A stretch of DNA of 64,000 bases from Neurospora tetrasperma FGSC 2508. Its lineage: Eukaryota; Ascomycota; Sordariomycetes; Sordariales; Sordariaceae. Location of the stretch: positions 487,559 to 551,558 of the forward strand of contig NW_009799104.1 in the NCBI RefSeq assembly GCF_000213175.1, in the 5' to 3' direction. Shown here in pieces: positions 1 to 12,300 of the stretch (its first letter is position 1; each line of letters starts with the position of its first letter). A model generated the notes under the pieces. The model saw nothing but the letters and a program-made list of their open reading frames with translations. It was not told the origin of the DNA and did not search any database. The position numbers and the translations under genes are program-made.

Positions 1-2885
1 CTACCCTATCGTCCACCGACCACCGTTCTAGGTGTCCCCAGCCTAAGTACCTAGCATAGTCTGGTAAACCTTTTTCCACCCGGCCGATTTATCTTCTCCA
101 TGTCTGGACTTTCTTTCTGTTTCTCTCGCCCTGGCAACTAGTGTACTATAATCCCCTCTCGCGCTATCCATGCTCTACAAGTCTAGTCTACTTGGAAAAG
201 GGTAGTTTGCCGTCGATCACCAACAGCCCCGACCCGACCCCAAAAAAGCGGCATGCGGCGCCAACAGAAAACGGTATCCCGGGACGCGCGCGGGTTTACG
301 GCTTTTTCGCGGGAAGTTACCTAGTGCTCTAGGCAAGTTAACTAACCTAAGCGGTGAGCGTTGCCTCCCTTTTGGAGGATTGAATACAACAAATAGGTGG
401 TAGAGGTAGGTGGGTTGGTAGATAGGTAAGTAGAGCGCTCGCAAAGACTCCGTCTGGAACGGTGAATGTGTTTGTTGTCTGGGTTGGAGTTTGCGATTTA
501 GATGCGCTGCGACTACGACGGTTCAGGTGGTTGAAGTATGACGTCTTTGGCAACCCTCCATCGACTTCTTAGCTTCCCTTTGTGCGTATGTACCTATGTG
601 TTGGAACCTTGACAATACCTAAAGGTAAATCAAGTCCGTTCGCGGTCACTAGCGATAATAGATGGTAAATGGTAGGTAAATAGGTTGAGAGAGGTAAGAT
701 AGTCTCAGTTACTTTTCACATGCCCTCATTTCTCCCTTTCTCCCCCTTCTTCCGTGCGGTCGGTGCCTGGCTTTTATCCCCTCACTTTTCATTCCTTCAT
801 CCCTTCTCATCCTACTCATCGTGATCCCGACGACAACAAGAAGTGTCCGACCGCCAAACCTCAGGTCCGCCCGCTTCCCCTTGTATCCCTGAACTAACTA
901 ACTAACTAACCTTCCGGCCTCGTCATTCGTTGTCGCACAACAAAACGTCGTCTCTCTCTCTCTCTCTTTGAATTACCCAAGGACAGATCAACACCCCGTG
1001 GGGTAATTGAGACAAAAAGGCCAAGCAGCACACACAAACGTTGAAAGGGGATGAAGATCCCTTTTTAGGGAATATCTAATCACTGCAACCGTCAGTCTAT
1101 TGGTTCAACTAGTCCAGTCCTTCGTCGTCGTCGTTGGTTTATACGGTACCTACCTACCATAGGTACCTCTAGTGTAGACTAAAGAAGCTCTCCGAAAAAG
1201 GCGGCCGTCCGGGGAATATCGGATTGAAGATCGGCTATGACCCAACGTCGTACTTTTCTTCTTCGGATGGGCAGAGAAAGAAAAAAGAAAAGTGCCATTG
1301 ATATTCTCGTCCTTTCCCACTTTTCCCCCCGCATTCCCGCATTGGAGATCAAAGATCGTACCTACTATGTAAACCAAATTTTTTCACCAAGATCAAGAGA
1401 AATGTGCAAATCTTGATGATCCCATCCTGTAGTGTGAAATGTTGAAGATGGATGGACGAATGGATGGTATAGTCTACAGCCCTTCTAACGGGCAGTAAGT
1501 ACGTAAAAGAAGAAAAAGTACATAATGCCAAATCCGTAGTTTCCTCTTGCCCCCCTGCCTGGCCTGGCTCTGCCTGGCCTGTGTAACAGTTAAGTACCAT
1601 AACCGCCGCTATTATTTGAGGCTCCAAACACCACCCCCGCCGACACACACAACATAGCATCAATCAATCAAATCAAGCGGCTTTCACATGTAAAAAAAAG
1701 TTTCTAGCAGCAAATGATTTGATAAATCCTTCTGCAAATGTTCGTTTTGCTCACAAGAGAGATAGATAGATTATAATAATAAGCATGCTGCTATTTGGGG
1801 TCCTATTCCATCACTGCACCCCAAGCAAGACACCAAGCGGCTCATTATGGCATCCGTCCGTCCTTCGCCGCCGCCGTTTTATTTTTGCCCTTCCGTCACC
1901 CACATTATTATGAAATATCACTATTCGTTTTTTTTTGTGTAGACACTTGGACTCGGGAAAAAAAATTCGCGTTTTCGCGTTTTGTTGTGCTCGCCCGCTC
2001 GCTCGCTTTCTCCTTTTTTGTTTTCTTCTCACAACAAGTTGCATTCCGCTAGGCGTTAGCCTGCTCTGCTGTCAAGAAAAGATTGGGCGGAAGCGCGAAC
2101 CACGCCGACGGATTTGACCGTAGCGTAGCGCGACGTCCTGACCGATCAGCTTCTTCAAAAAGTCAAAAGTATCGTACACGCAGCCAGCAGCTGTTTCGTT
2201 TTTGTCCTTTTTTTTTTCCCCGCCCCTCCCCATATCCATGCGCGAAGTAGGCCTGTCACGAAAAGGGAAAGTCACTAGTGTGAAACATGTGAAAGGTAAC
2301 AAGTTTTGTGAGAAGCGGTCTGCATGTTGCATCGGGACCGCGAAGGACAGACAGAAGAAACACCCCGGCAAATGCGCAAGGGCTTTGGTATCATGTGATG
2401 AGAAAGTAGAAGAAACGCCGTTCAATGTTGCCAGATGAGAAAAGAGAAAGAGAAAATTTGATTTCAGAAGCCCGCAACCAATGCATGATAGTAAATAACC
2501 CGCCTATCCCCATTTCCCCCCATTTCCCTTTGATGAACCCAGGGCAGTGATGCCATCATTGTAAACATCGGCCGTTTCACGCCAGCCTGTAATCCCCAAG
2601 GCTATCCCACCCGTGAAAGACCATTTGACCCAGATCCACCATGAATATTAAGGCCAAACTGATGCGTACAATGCGCGAGCCCAAAAGAAGATCAAAAAAA
2701 ACAATCAAACGCCGGCCGGGTCATGCAGTGAAGTTCGTTAAATGTGTGTCGCTCCCAATGCTGGAATCAAGTGTACACGGCAGCCGAACCGGTCTGCCAA
2801 TTGGGTTACCCAGTTAATGGGCCCCAAGGGTATCTTTTGTTGTGTTGGAATATGTGCATAAGTAATGTAGGATGGTAACAAATGT
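1..2885. other. Intergenic region, no gene recognised
   Basis: Downstream flank of the minus-strand gene that ends at 2886. Open frames here are short (117 codons or fewer), overlap on both strands and show no recognisable motif. Simple repeats are visible: a CTAA-type run near 892-912 and a TC run near 952-967. Copies of TACCTA/TAGGTA occur, for example near 1146-1170. The first 100-300 bases upstream of 2886 probably include the 3' UTR of the neighbouring gene. No tRNA or 5S rRNA pattern was seen by eye. Confidence 0.5.
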
Positions 2886-4712
2886 TTACCAACCCTGTGC
2901 GTGATAGCCGCTATAGGCATTTTTGGTGAAATATTGGTCCCAACGCTCCTTGTCGTTGTCGTCCTTCATGCAGGGACGCTCCGGATACTGCTTAAGGTTG
3001 GCGACATCCTGAGAAGTGTGGCGACGCTTGAGCACCGCAGTGGCCGTCGAGTTCTTGTGGGATCTCTCCCAGAGCAGGTTACGGCGAAGGGACTCGGTCA
3101 GCTCGGTGGCAAGCATGTTACGCCGCGTGGTACGAGGAGACAGGCAAGCTTGGTGGTGGAAGCCGGTGGCAACCGCGTTAATGGGCTGGGCGGTAGACCT
3201 AGGAATCTCGTTGATGGGACGCATAGGAGGAGCACGCTTGCCTCTCATCATCAACGGCGCTTCGTCCGAGTCGTTCGGCGAAGGAACCATAGAAGGTCCG
3301 TTGAGCTGAGTGCGGGCGCGTGGGATAGCCGAAGTGGATTGCGAGGCGATGTTGCCAAGCTTCTGCGCCCGGGTGTTGTTGTGCAGCATCAGGGTGATGA
3401 GCGACCGCCGAGAAGTAAGGTTGACCTTGGAGTCGACACGCTGGAAGTTGAACTTGTCATCCACGCTCGACTTTCCACTTTCTTCAACCGAATCCTCCCA
3501 GTCGGACGAGTCATCATCGTCATCAATAGCGCTCTCGTCGACATAGTCGCTATCCGAGTCGTCGCTAATGGCCGAGCTATCCTGGATGACGACTTGCTTG
3601 CTAAGGGCACCTGTCCTCTTCAGGTCCCGTAGGGATTCCTCCTCCTCAGATGATCCCCTGCCGACCTGGAACATCTTCTTCTTAGGCGGAAGAGGGATCT
3701 GCTGCTTCCTGTGGTCGAAGCTCTGCTCGCGGTCAGTGTAGGAATCGTCGCCCGAGTTGGACGCGCCCAATGCGAAGCGAGCCTGTTGCTTCTTAGGCTG
3801 GACAGGCTTGGCAGCAGGAGCATCGGTAGGCTCGGGAATCACGCTCGGCGAGGGCTGACGAGAAGCATGGGCGGATGCACGCTGAATGATGGGAAGTTGA
3901 GAGGGCGAGACAGAGAAGCCACGAGTGACGATGGTGGGTCGTAGCTGAGTGGTAGCTTCGGTAGATGCAGCGGTCTGCAGCGACTCCATCGAGGGGTTCT
4001 CGGAGGTGTTGCAGGAAGACTCTGTCGTAGTCGACCCGGACCGCTCGAGCTGGTGGATGACAGGCGCAGGCTTGGTCTTCTCGACGGGAGGTAAGACGAG
4101 AGTGATGCTCGGGAAAGGGGCGTTTAAAGGCTCCTTGGCCTCGATGATGGAGACTACCATCTTCTCGAGATCACCAGAGGTGATGTGACGCTCACGACCA
4201 CGGCTGCGGTTGCTGGCGCACGAGTCCTGCCGTTGTATCCGGGGGCGGAGGTATTCGAGAGGCTCGGCGTCGGTGTCGTTGCCAAAGTCAACGGCTTCCT
4301 CGTCCAAAGCTGAATCCACACTACCAGACAGTTGGGGCATATCCTCGGCAGCCGAATACCTTTGGATGTCCTGAGGCTGGCAGGTAGCAGAGGACTCGAT
4401 GTCGGCGACTTCGTTTTCGCAGCAAAAGGTTTCCCGGTTCCAGAGGCGCCAGCTCAGGTTTTCAAGGCGACGGCCTTGGTGAACGGAGTCACGGCAGCGG
4501 GCAAAGACTGGAGAGAGGGAGAAGAGTCCAAGGTTAGCAGTTGCTACTGGGGCGCAGGGGTGGCGCCATGCGGGTAGGTCAAGGGCAGGGAGTCAGGAGA
4601 CTGGGCTCGTACCTGTCCACATGCTAAACAGGTTGGCGGGGTTGGTAGTGTCGACCTTGTGGATGACATTGGCGTCGACCTGCAGGACGGGCGTCTCTAA
4701 TGACAGAGGCAT
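2886..4712 (-). CDS. AreA-N-terminal-like (DUF1752) and DUF3295-like protein, putative regulator
   Basis: Two-exon model: exon 1 is 4613-4712 and exon 2 is 2886-4507, giving 573 residues. The intron 4508-4612 has a GTACGA donor and a CTCTCCAG acceptor, and joining keeps frame exactly across the motif. Residues about 27-60 read LFSMWTVFARC, then LENLSWRLWNRETFCCE. This is the short block found at the N-terminus of AreA/NIT2-type nitrogen regulators and related fungal proteins (DUF1752). The middle is disordered, with acidic Asp/Ser tracts. The C-terminus (ATELTESLRRNLLWERSHKN, then the end of the protein) resembles DUF3295. No GATA zinc finger is present, so it is not itself AreA. The start MPLSLETP was chosen because family members begin shortly before the motif. 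An in-frame upstream ATG at 4997 would add 95 residues of unconvincing sequence. A regulatory or scaffold role in nutrient signalling is inference. Confidence 0.8.
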
Positions 4713-5290
4713 GATGAGGGGGGAAGCTGCTCGCTGGGTCCGAGCAGACGCACAAGTGCAAGTAGGGCGAATAGTGACGGCTAACTTCGCGAAAACGACC
4801 GCGAAAGTCGAAGCCTGTGACTGGGGGTCTGGTGCGGCTGTTGCTTGATGGTCTCTGTCGACGTGAGTTGTTTGTGAAGTTGTATTCACGGTTGCCTTCA
4901 GCGGATGCGATCCTGGAGTGCTTGTGGAATCAGGATCTGCTCTGCACCGAAAGTGGACCCAAGTTGAGATGGCTTCGCAGCAAGTGTCGGATGACAATTG
5001 GGACCTAGAATGGAATTGGTGTTGTTGTGATGGTTGTTGTCGACGGGTTCGTGACGGATTGTCCCAAGTGTGTAAATCTCTTCGCTTGGGGGGTGCCCGC
5101 TTTTTTCGACTTCGTGGCCGGCTGTGGTGGGTCTGGTTATGTCGGCGATGGAAGGTACAGTAAGTAGTGCGATTGTTGGCGCAGGAGTGGCTTCAAATGC
5201 AAGTTGAGGTTCCCTTCTGTTGCAACCCTTTGTTCCCTTAAGTAGCTGTCTCGCGTAATCGTTGGAAGCGTTGTCGTCGAGATCGTCAAT

Positions 5291-5311
5291 GTCGTCGTCG
5301 TCGTCGTCGTC
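5291..5311. repeat. (GTC)7 trinucleotide tract
   Basis: Seven uninterrupted GTC units upstream of the minus-strand gene starting at 4712. Read on the minus strand they would encode an Asp run, but no gene model here is supported. The position is compatible with a promoter or 5' leader microsatellite. Confidence 0.8.
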
Positions 5312-8300
5312 GTTGTGCTTCCTTCGAGTTCCACAGTTACCAAGCGCAGGGGCAGGTTCGTGTGGTGGGAGTCGCAGCAATTAGTAATTACTAAAAAGCT
5401 GTCGGAGTCGGGATGTTGGAAACCAATGCGTGTCGGGGGTGTTGTGATGTTGTGTGGTTGGTGTTGAACGGGAGTTGGTGACAAAGACGAGAAAGGTCGA
5501 ACAGGAGAGGGATTCGGAGCGTGGTGGGGGACAGGATATTGATGTCTAATTGTACTGGCAGTGGCAGGCTGGATGGGATTGGCAGGGAAGGAAGGGGTGG
5601 ACGTCAAAGTCAATCGAAGCGGAGGCCCAGGCCAAGTGACTGCTCGCTGGCTTCCACTGCCCTGTCCTGGTTTCATCCTGCTTTTATTTCGGTACGTACC
5701 TCTAGGTACTGCCCGACACTGCAGTGAGTGAGTGAGTGAGTGCGGTCATCCAACTTTGCTTGTGCTGGCACTGGAGCGCGGGATGGGACCGACGGGGCCC
5801 TGGGGCCACTGGCCAGTACCAGAGTGCCTGGTCGCTCACAAGACGCGGTGAACAAGGCCAATTGGTTCCAATACCGTAACCGTCCACCCTCGGCCCCTTG
5901 TCCCTTGCTCGGGCAACTGTGTTGTCGGTCGGTTACAGTACAGGTACTTACAACCAATACGTACCGGCGACCCCTTGGTGCATTGCATCGCAATGGGAGG
6001 GCCGAATTGGAGGGTGGAGGGTGCCGTGGTGGCGCGGCGGGGGTTACGGTACGTGAGTACGGAGCGGTACGCAGGTGAAAATGAGCCAACCGAAATGGGT
6101 AACTGACCAGTGCAGCGCTTCAGTTTTGTAATCGTAAAGTACCGGTCAGTCAGTCACCCTTGCACCGTCGTCCGTTTTCTGCTGCCCCCGTGTCCACCAC
6201 GATTTTATGCTCTCACCCACTCAGTTCCAGCAAAGTCCAACTCACAGCAAGATAGAACGGACGGAAATCACAGCCAAAACTCCACATGTCAGGCAAGGCG
6301 GTTAGACTTGTGTGGCTTGTGATGAGGTGCATCGCCGCGGCCATCCCATCCCTTCAAAAACAGCATCACGGACTCGAGATCAACACAGTCCAGTCTGACA
6401 CGACCGTCAAGGCGGCGTCGTAGTGGAAGTGACATGCCAAACGAACTGTAGTGTACAAGTCCAAATTCGCTCTGCATTGCATCAGCATCAATCGCCCCGA
6501 CGGAGCATCAAATCTGGGGCAGGGCACAATCGGGCAACGACTGGTGAACTCTGAACACCACGTTGGAAACCCAGGTTCAGGGCCTTCAACGGCAGCATCT
6601 CTTCCGCTTGGGGCTGATCCGCCCCCAATACCTGAAAGGGCAGTACTCATCAAGGAACATACCGCATGAGGCTTAGCTTGCCACATACACCTAGACCAAT
6701 TCAGGATATCAAGGCAACTGTGGGGTTTCGGGAGCATTCTCGGCTCCAGCCCACGGTTTGCATTTTGCGGCGTGCCTGGGTGTCCATCGCAAACGGTCGG
6801 CTGCTCAGGCCCAGCCAGGGACAGACAACATGTCGACGGTACACTAGAAGATGCTACCTAGAACGTCTAGTAGAGTGCTTCAACTGGAATGATGGGTTGC
6901 TTTGGGCAACCACCACGATGCTGGAATGGGAAGTGTACAGTAGGTAGGTATTCTCCCACATGGATTCCCAGATTGCCATCCCTCTTCATGATGATGAGTT
7001 GGGCTTTTCGGGGAGATCTCCCGGAAATCCAGGTTTCATTGTCACCATGCTTGTGGCCGATGCATTCATATCAATCACGATGGATGGCCGTTGGCGGCTG
7101 TCATCGATGTTTCTGTCTCTCGCTGTGCCAACACGTCGTCCCAAAAAGTGTTTGAAAACGGTCGATCATTCTCCCATCTCGGCCCATCTACCGACATCAC
7201 CACACACAGGTCAGGTGCAACAAAACGGACCCTTTCGAATTGGACAGCGGCAAAAGTCATGTGCTCAGTCAGATGGCCTCGAAAGCTGGAACAGAAAGCC
7301 CAGGCCTTCTTCCCCGCAAATCGCCACGCTGACTCTCTTGAACCTCAGCGTTGCTGGAACCGTTCCTGGGCGTTCCTGGGAATTGTGAGTGCAGTGGCCA
7401 GTGCTCAGGACCAGGGACCTGCCAAGTGTCAAACCTGCTTTCTGTTCCTGTCTGTGCGTGATGCAATGACCGGCGGCGGGTGCCGGACACCTGTCGCCCA
7501 ATGTTACAGCAGAGGTACCGTCGGCTCGCATTGCAATCTGCCTCTGCGATGCCTGCCCCTGCTCGCCATGTCTGCACGCAACTCAGCACCAGGCACGGCA
7601 ATTCAACAACCCGCGGCAGTGAGGCCCTTGTGGGAGATCAACTCGATGATCACGAGTCCTCATCGTCAATGGTCCTGTCAATGCCCTCTACATGGCTCCA
7701 ACCGAAGGGTTCGACCGTTCGTTCCATGGCTGCTTCCGGCCCCCCAGGCTCATCAGGGCGACATTAGAACAACCAACATGGCAAAGAAGCACACGAGACT
7801 ACCTAACTGACAAGATTGGGACCATCCGCCCATCATTCCACATACATACCCACCTATACGTAGATTCTAGACTACCTACATCGACGTTCATTGCGTCTCA
7901 ATCCAGCACTGCCGTCGAATAGGTAGAATGGTAGCCTGCCTGAAATAGGGTCACCCCGCCGCCGGCCAACAATGGAAATGGAACACGAATCGACTGACTG
8001 CGGGAAGCCATCCAGAGTGCTGGCACGGCACGGCTGTGATTGTGACGGCGTCTGGCGGTGCAAGCAAGGGCAGCAAGGGGCCAAGGGCAGGGCAGTTTGC
8101 CCCTCCCTGATGCCTCCCACCTGACCTCGTGATTTCTTCCTCATCACAGGGCGCAGGCGGCTCCGTTTGCCGCGGCCAACAACCCACACACACACCTTGC
8201 CTACCCGTCCGTAGTAAAACAACACATTCGGCCTCACGTCGTCCGTCTCAAACCCCAATGCAGCGAATCTCACAATGTGTCTTTCGCAAAGGCGCATGCG

Positions 8301-9350
8301 GGACGGCAGCCCTCATTCTGCTGGTACGGCTTGTTGGGGGACCATCCGTCCGCTGAGCACATTCGTGGCAAGTCAATGGCATGAGATTTGTACGCGGCCG
8401 GTTCCAGTAATATCTCATATGCGGGGACTTGGTCAGTTGCCATACCAACCCCATTCTCACTGGACAACAGTCGGCCATCGAGACACCATCACGATGCCGT
8501 CTTGCCAAAGACCAAAAGGATGCCGTACGCTTCTGGGCCAGCCACGTTTCGACAATGACCTCAGCCTCGAGGGGAGAAGTCTGGATTTTGCCGGGGAACG
8601 TTGGTTGCACCCATCATGTCTTGGAGTGTTGACCAACAAACCTAGGTAGCCAAGCTTCTGGACCTGAACATATCATCGCAGAGTCTGTTTGTCTCTTGTT
8701 GTCTTTTGCGCTGTGCAACTAGGCACATGCGAATCGACGATGCACCCCACGCTGTATCACTCATTCACTGCTTGCAGTGTCCCTGGTTGATGATGATTTG
8801 CAGTGGAATCGCACCCGCCAGGCGAAAAACTTCAACTTCCGCGGACGCATTAGGGAAAGGAAATTCGGATCTCCGGCTACGGAAGGATACGATAGCGCCT
8901 TGCCATCACTGCAAACGATCACATCTGACAGATGTATTCTCGCTGTTTTTCTTTTTTCGTTGAGAAAGAGAGGAAAAAGAAAAACAATTTGTTACAACCG
9001 TTGGTCTTGACTTTGATAAGATAGCTGAGCGTAATGCTCGGTCCATTCCCCGGTATTGTCAACAACAACGCCTTCTCCACGCCTTCTGTTACAGTGAGTG
9101 GTGTAACAGTGCTCTCGACGCCATAGCATTGGGCCATTCGCAGTTCGGCATCAATTCTAGCCTCGGGGTTTTTGTGGATCACCGTTGTTCTGGGGGTGGA
9201 TATTTGTTTTCCCTCCCAGGAAAGTTCGAGCATTACTCATCCAACCCTGCAGTCTGCCTGGGATCGAGGCATTTTCCTTTTCTCGGCACGTGAGCACCAG
9301 TCTCATCACAGCGGTCCAGGGATAGGGATATTTGCTATCGGAGACAGAGC

Positions 9351-9369
9351 CGGTCGGTCGGTCGGTCGG
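9351..9369. repeat. GGTC tetranucleotide tandem run
   Basis: About four and a half consecutive CGGT/GGTC units in the gene-poor stretch. No associated gene is visible. Confidence 0.75.
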
Positions 9370-12300
9370 GCGGTCTTCCTCACCACCATGCCTTTCTTTC
9401 GTACGGCCCCGGTATTCCCAAACGGTCATGTCCGGATTCGAAATGCTGCAATTTCAAGCCAGGCGATTACATGCGTTTGTGGAGCTTTGGATGGCTCGCA
9501 TCATCCGCGGTAGGATCACGATTGATTCGAAATGACCTAACCTGCCTGCCTTTGCCCTGCCTGGCCTTGCCTGCTGTCGCTTCCAGACGGACGGTAACGG
9601 CGATCAAGGCGATTCATTTATGAGCAAGCCTCTGCAGAGCGACCTATTGCATCTCTGAAATTTCTAGTCTTGCCGTTGAGAAATGAAGAGGCACCCAATC
9701 AAGCCCATTCCTAGAGATAATCATACCCGGCAGTTCGGGAGCAAAGACCGATGACAACAAGCCTCCGTGTGATGAGGTGGTGAAGAGGGCTGAAAAGTCA
9801 CCCCATGTTTGCTCTGCTCACAAACGACTCTGTCGTGAATCCACACGCACACACACACGTTCCTGACGTCCATCGACATGGGTCCCTCCCAATTCCCCGG
9901 GGGGGACGGGGTTCGGGGGGCGCTTGATAATCGCACTCTAGGTCCGGGGAAGTGGATACCTGGACGGCCGGCGCTGTTTACTCTCCCCGTGCGTGTTGTT
10001 GTTCGAACGACGGCGGGAGGCTCGTCCGGTGCACGCACGACTGACGGCTCGGTAATCGCCAAATGTCAAACGGAGTGCAACGGACAAACAATGAAAGCCA
10101 GCACTGTGTCAGTTTTAATGTTAACACCCCCAAATCCTCAAATTCACTTTTCGTTTTTACTTTTGCGCCACTGGGGACCCAGAAAAAAAAATCGGGAAAA
10201 CGGGAAAGCGGAAAAAGGGGGGCAACTACCACCATCCGACATGCTATCAGGAGAAGAGAAACTGTAATCTGGTTGGTCGGAAAGTCACCTGTTAATCCTG
10301 TATTTCTCGCTCTATTTCGTTGGTGTGGGACGGTTGAACTGAAATGACAGCTATAACCAGCTGAATTCTGAATCAAAAGGGACGGAAATCCAGGGAGCTA
10401 AGTAGCTGCCTCTACACTTGATCTGCTGTGCACTCCTTCCGTTTTCGTTCATCCATTAAAACTGACAACTGACAGACAGGGAATAGTAAGCTATGTTTCT
10501 TTTGATTGCCACTTACACAAGACAAGACTGCCCTGGACGGACGAACGGACGGACGCTATCATGTGCGCTCGAAATTCGACAATACCATGACTTTTCCAAT
10601 GTCGACTTCCAACACAAGGGGGGAAACGACTGTTTTACTTGACTGTCTGGAACAGTCAGTCAAATGAAATTGAACATGCCGCCCTCGATCTTTCGGTCGG
10701 TCGAATTACACGGGGATCTCCCGCCGTCAAGGAGAACATATGAGTCTTGTGATAATCGCGTGCCGGACGCTATCCCGTGCTGTTCTGTTTTCCCTTTGTT
10801 CCCTGTATTCATCAAATTCATCAAGGGACTTGTTCGTTCTTCGCCAAGTCTAACTAAGTTATATACAGACAAGATATATACTGGCATTTATCTTATTTTC
10901 GTTTTCCTTAACGGCGGTTTCTTTCGCTCAAATCCCAAGCTAAAACCACCACCTGAATATGCCACACATATTATTCGCGCGGATGTAAGCAAAGTCGCAG
11001 CCCGCCAACATAGCCGTTTTATAGTCAACTATTGCTTTGTAAATGCGCATGCCTTTATAGGTTCAACGAGGCACTATTGGCGTTTAATATTTATGTCCCC
11101 CACGCTCCACGCACTTTTGTGCAGGATGTGCTGCTACTAGTACAGGAGACCACAAAGTAAATACCAGGGCGACCAGTAAAGTACCCCTGTTCAGTAGAAA
11201 GACTTGCAACCACACTCTTTTTCTTCTTCTTCTCTTCTCAATTCTTATATCACTGTTGTTAATTTTTCCGGCCTATTGGGCTTTTTTCGTTGTTTGGTTT
11301 GCCGACATACCATGGTGGTGGTCTTCGTGTTCGAAAACTAACCATGCCGGAAGACAAAAATCCGTGCCTTGGCTTTCGGTAGTATTTCGCTGTTTCTTTT
11401 TGTATTTTTTTTTTCCCCTGACAACGACGACATCCGAGCTCAGTCAGGCTGGAGGTGTGGTTTGCTGAATTAGGTACTAAGTGTAACTCTTCAACTTCAC
11501 TTGCCTGGCTGAGACTGAAAGTACGGACGAACTATGACGAAACACTCAATCATGCATTTAAAGAGAGGACAGAAGAAATGCATCGCATTTCCAAATCCCA
11601 GTTCGAGTACCTACCTAAAGTACCTACTTATCAACCCAATTAACAGCCCCCTAGGTATATACGCTAGGTATCTCCGACTTCCCCAGATAGGATAGGTTGT
11701 CCCACCAGGACACGTGGAATAGATTACTATGCGTCCGTCCCTTTCATTTCCAAAATTTCCCCTCAATGCTTCACATTTCCCCATATTTCTAGCCCATGTT
11801 ATCCACATCGGAATTGCAACCTTTTGATTCCTCGGTTCCTTCGGTGCTTTATAACATTTAGTGATTCCCCCAAAAAAGGAATCTGTCGCGAAATGACCCC
11901 GGAGTGACCCGTACCTTCCGTTCCCGTCTTCGCTTCGGATCCGTCCTACACTTGCGAACGGGCATGCACGAAATCCTTTCGGGGTCATGTGAATGAGATG
12001 ACATTTCCCGAGTAAATTGCGTAGGCAAGGAGCCGCCGACACATTGGGGTCTTCCTGCCCAACGACGTACCCAAGATTGGGTATGAGGAGGAAAAAAAAG
12101 AAGCATAGCTGGTGGTCTGTGTTTGTGAGGCATGGCAAATGGCTGCGTGTAAGCGATTTGCGCGCGGAAGCATTTCTGGTAAAATACGATACATATCTTC
12201 TATTAGTTTCGGGGATGCCAATAAATTCCTTTGAGGCGATACGCTCGGGGAACGAGAAGGGAATTGCACTTGACAAAGAAGAGGAAGCTGCGTTTTGTAA

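Larger units (their letters stand above)
4713..10000. other. Long upstream region of the DUF1752/DUF3295 gene, no further gene recognised
   Basis: The first 1 kb or so, read on the minus strand, is likely promoter and 5' leader. It has overlapping open frames in two frames (4898-5380 and 5137-5676) that could act as upstream ORFs. It also has a (GTC)7 run at 5291-5311 and a GTGA run near 5723-5742. Beyond this, frames of up to 239 codons (7091-7810, +) overlap open frames in other frames and on the other strand. They lack family motifs and look like chance opens in GC-balanced DNA. A GGTC tandem run lies at 9351-9369. Confidence 0.45.

Noticed and set aside
7091-7810. 239-codon open frame (+), the longest in the gene-poor region
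   Set aside because: Several other long frames overlap it on both strands, composition is Cys/Trp/Arg-rich and irregular, there is no family motif and no splice or start context. It is most likely a chance open frame in stop-poor DNA.
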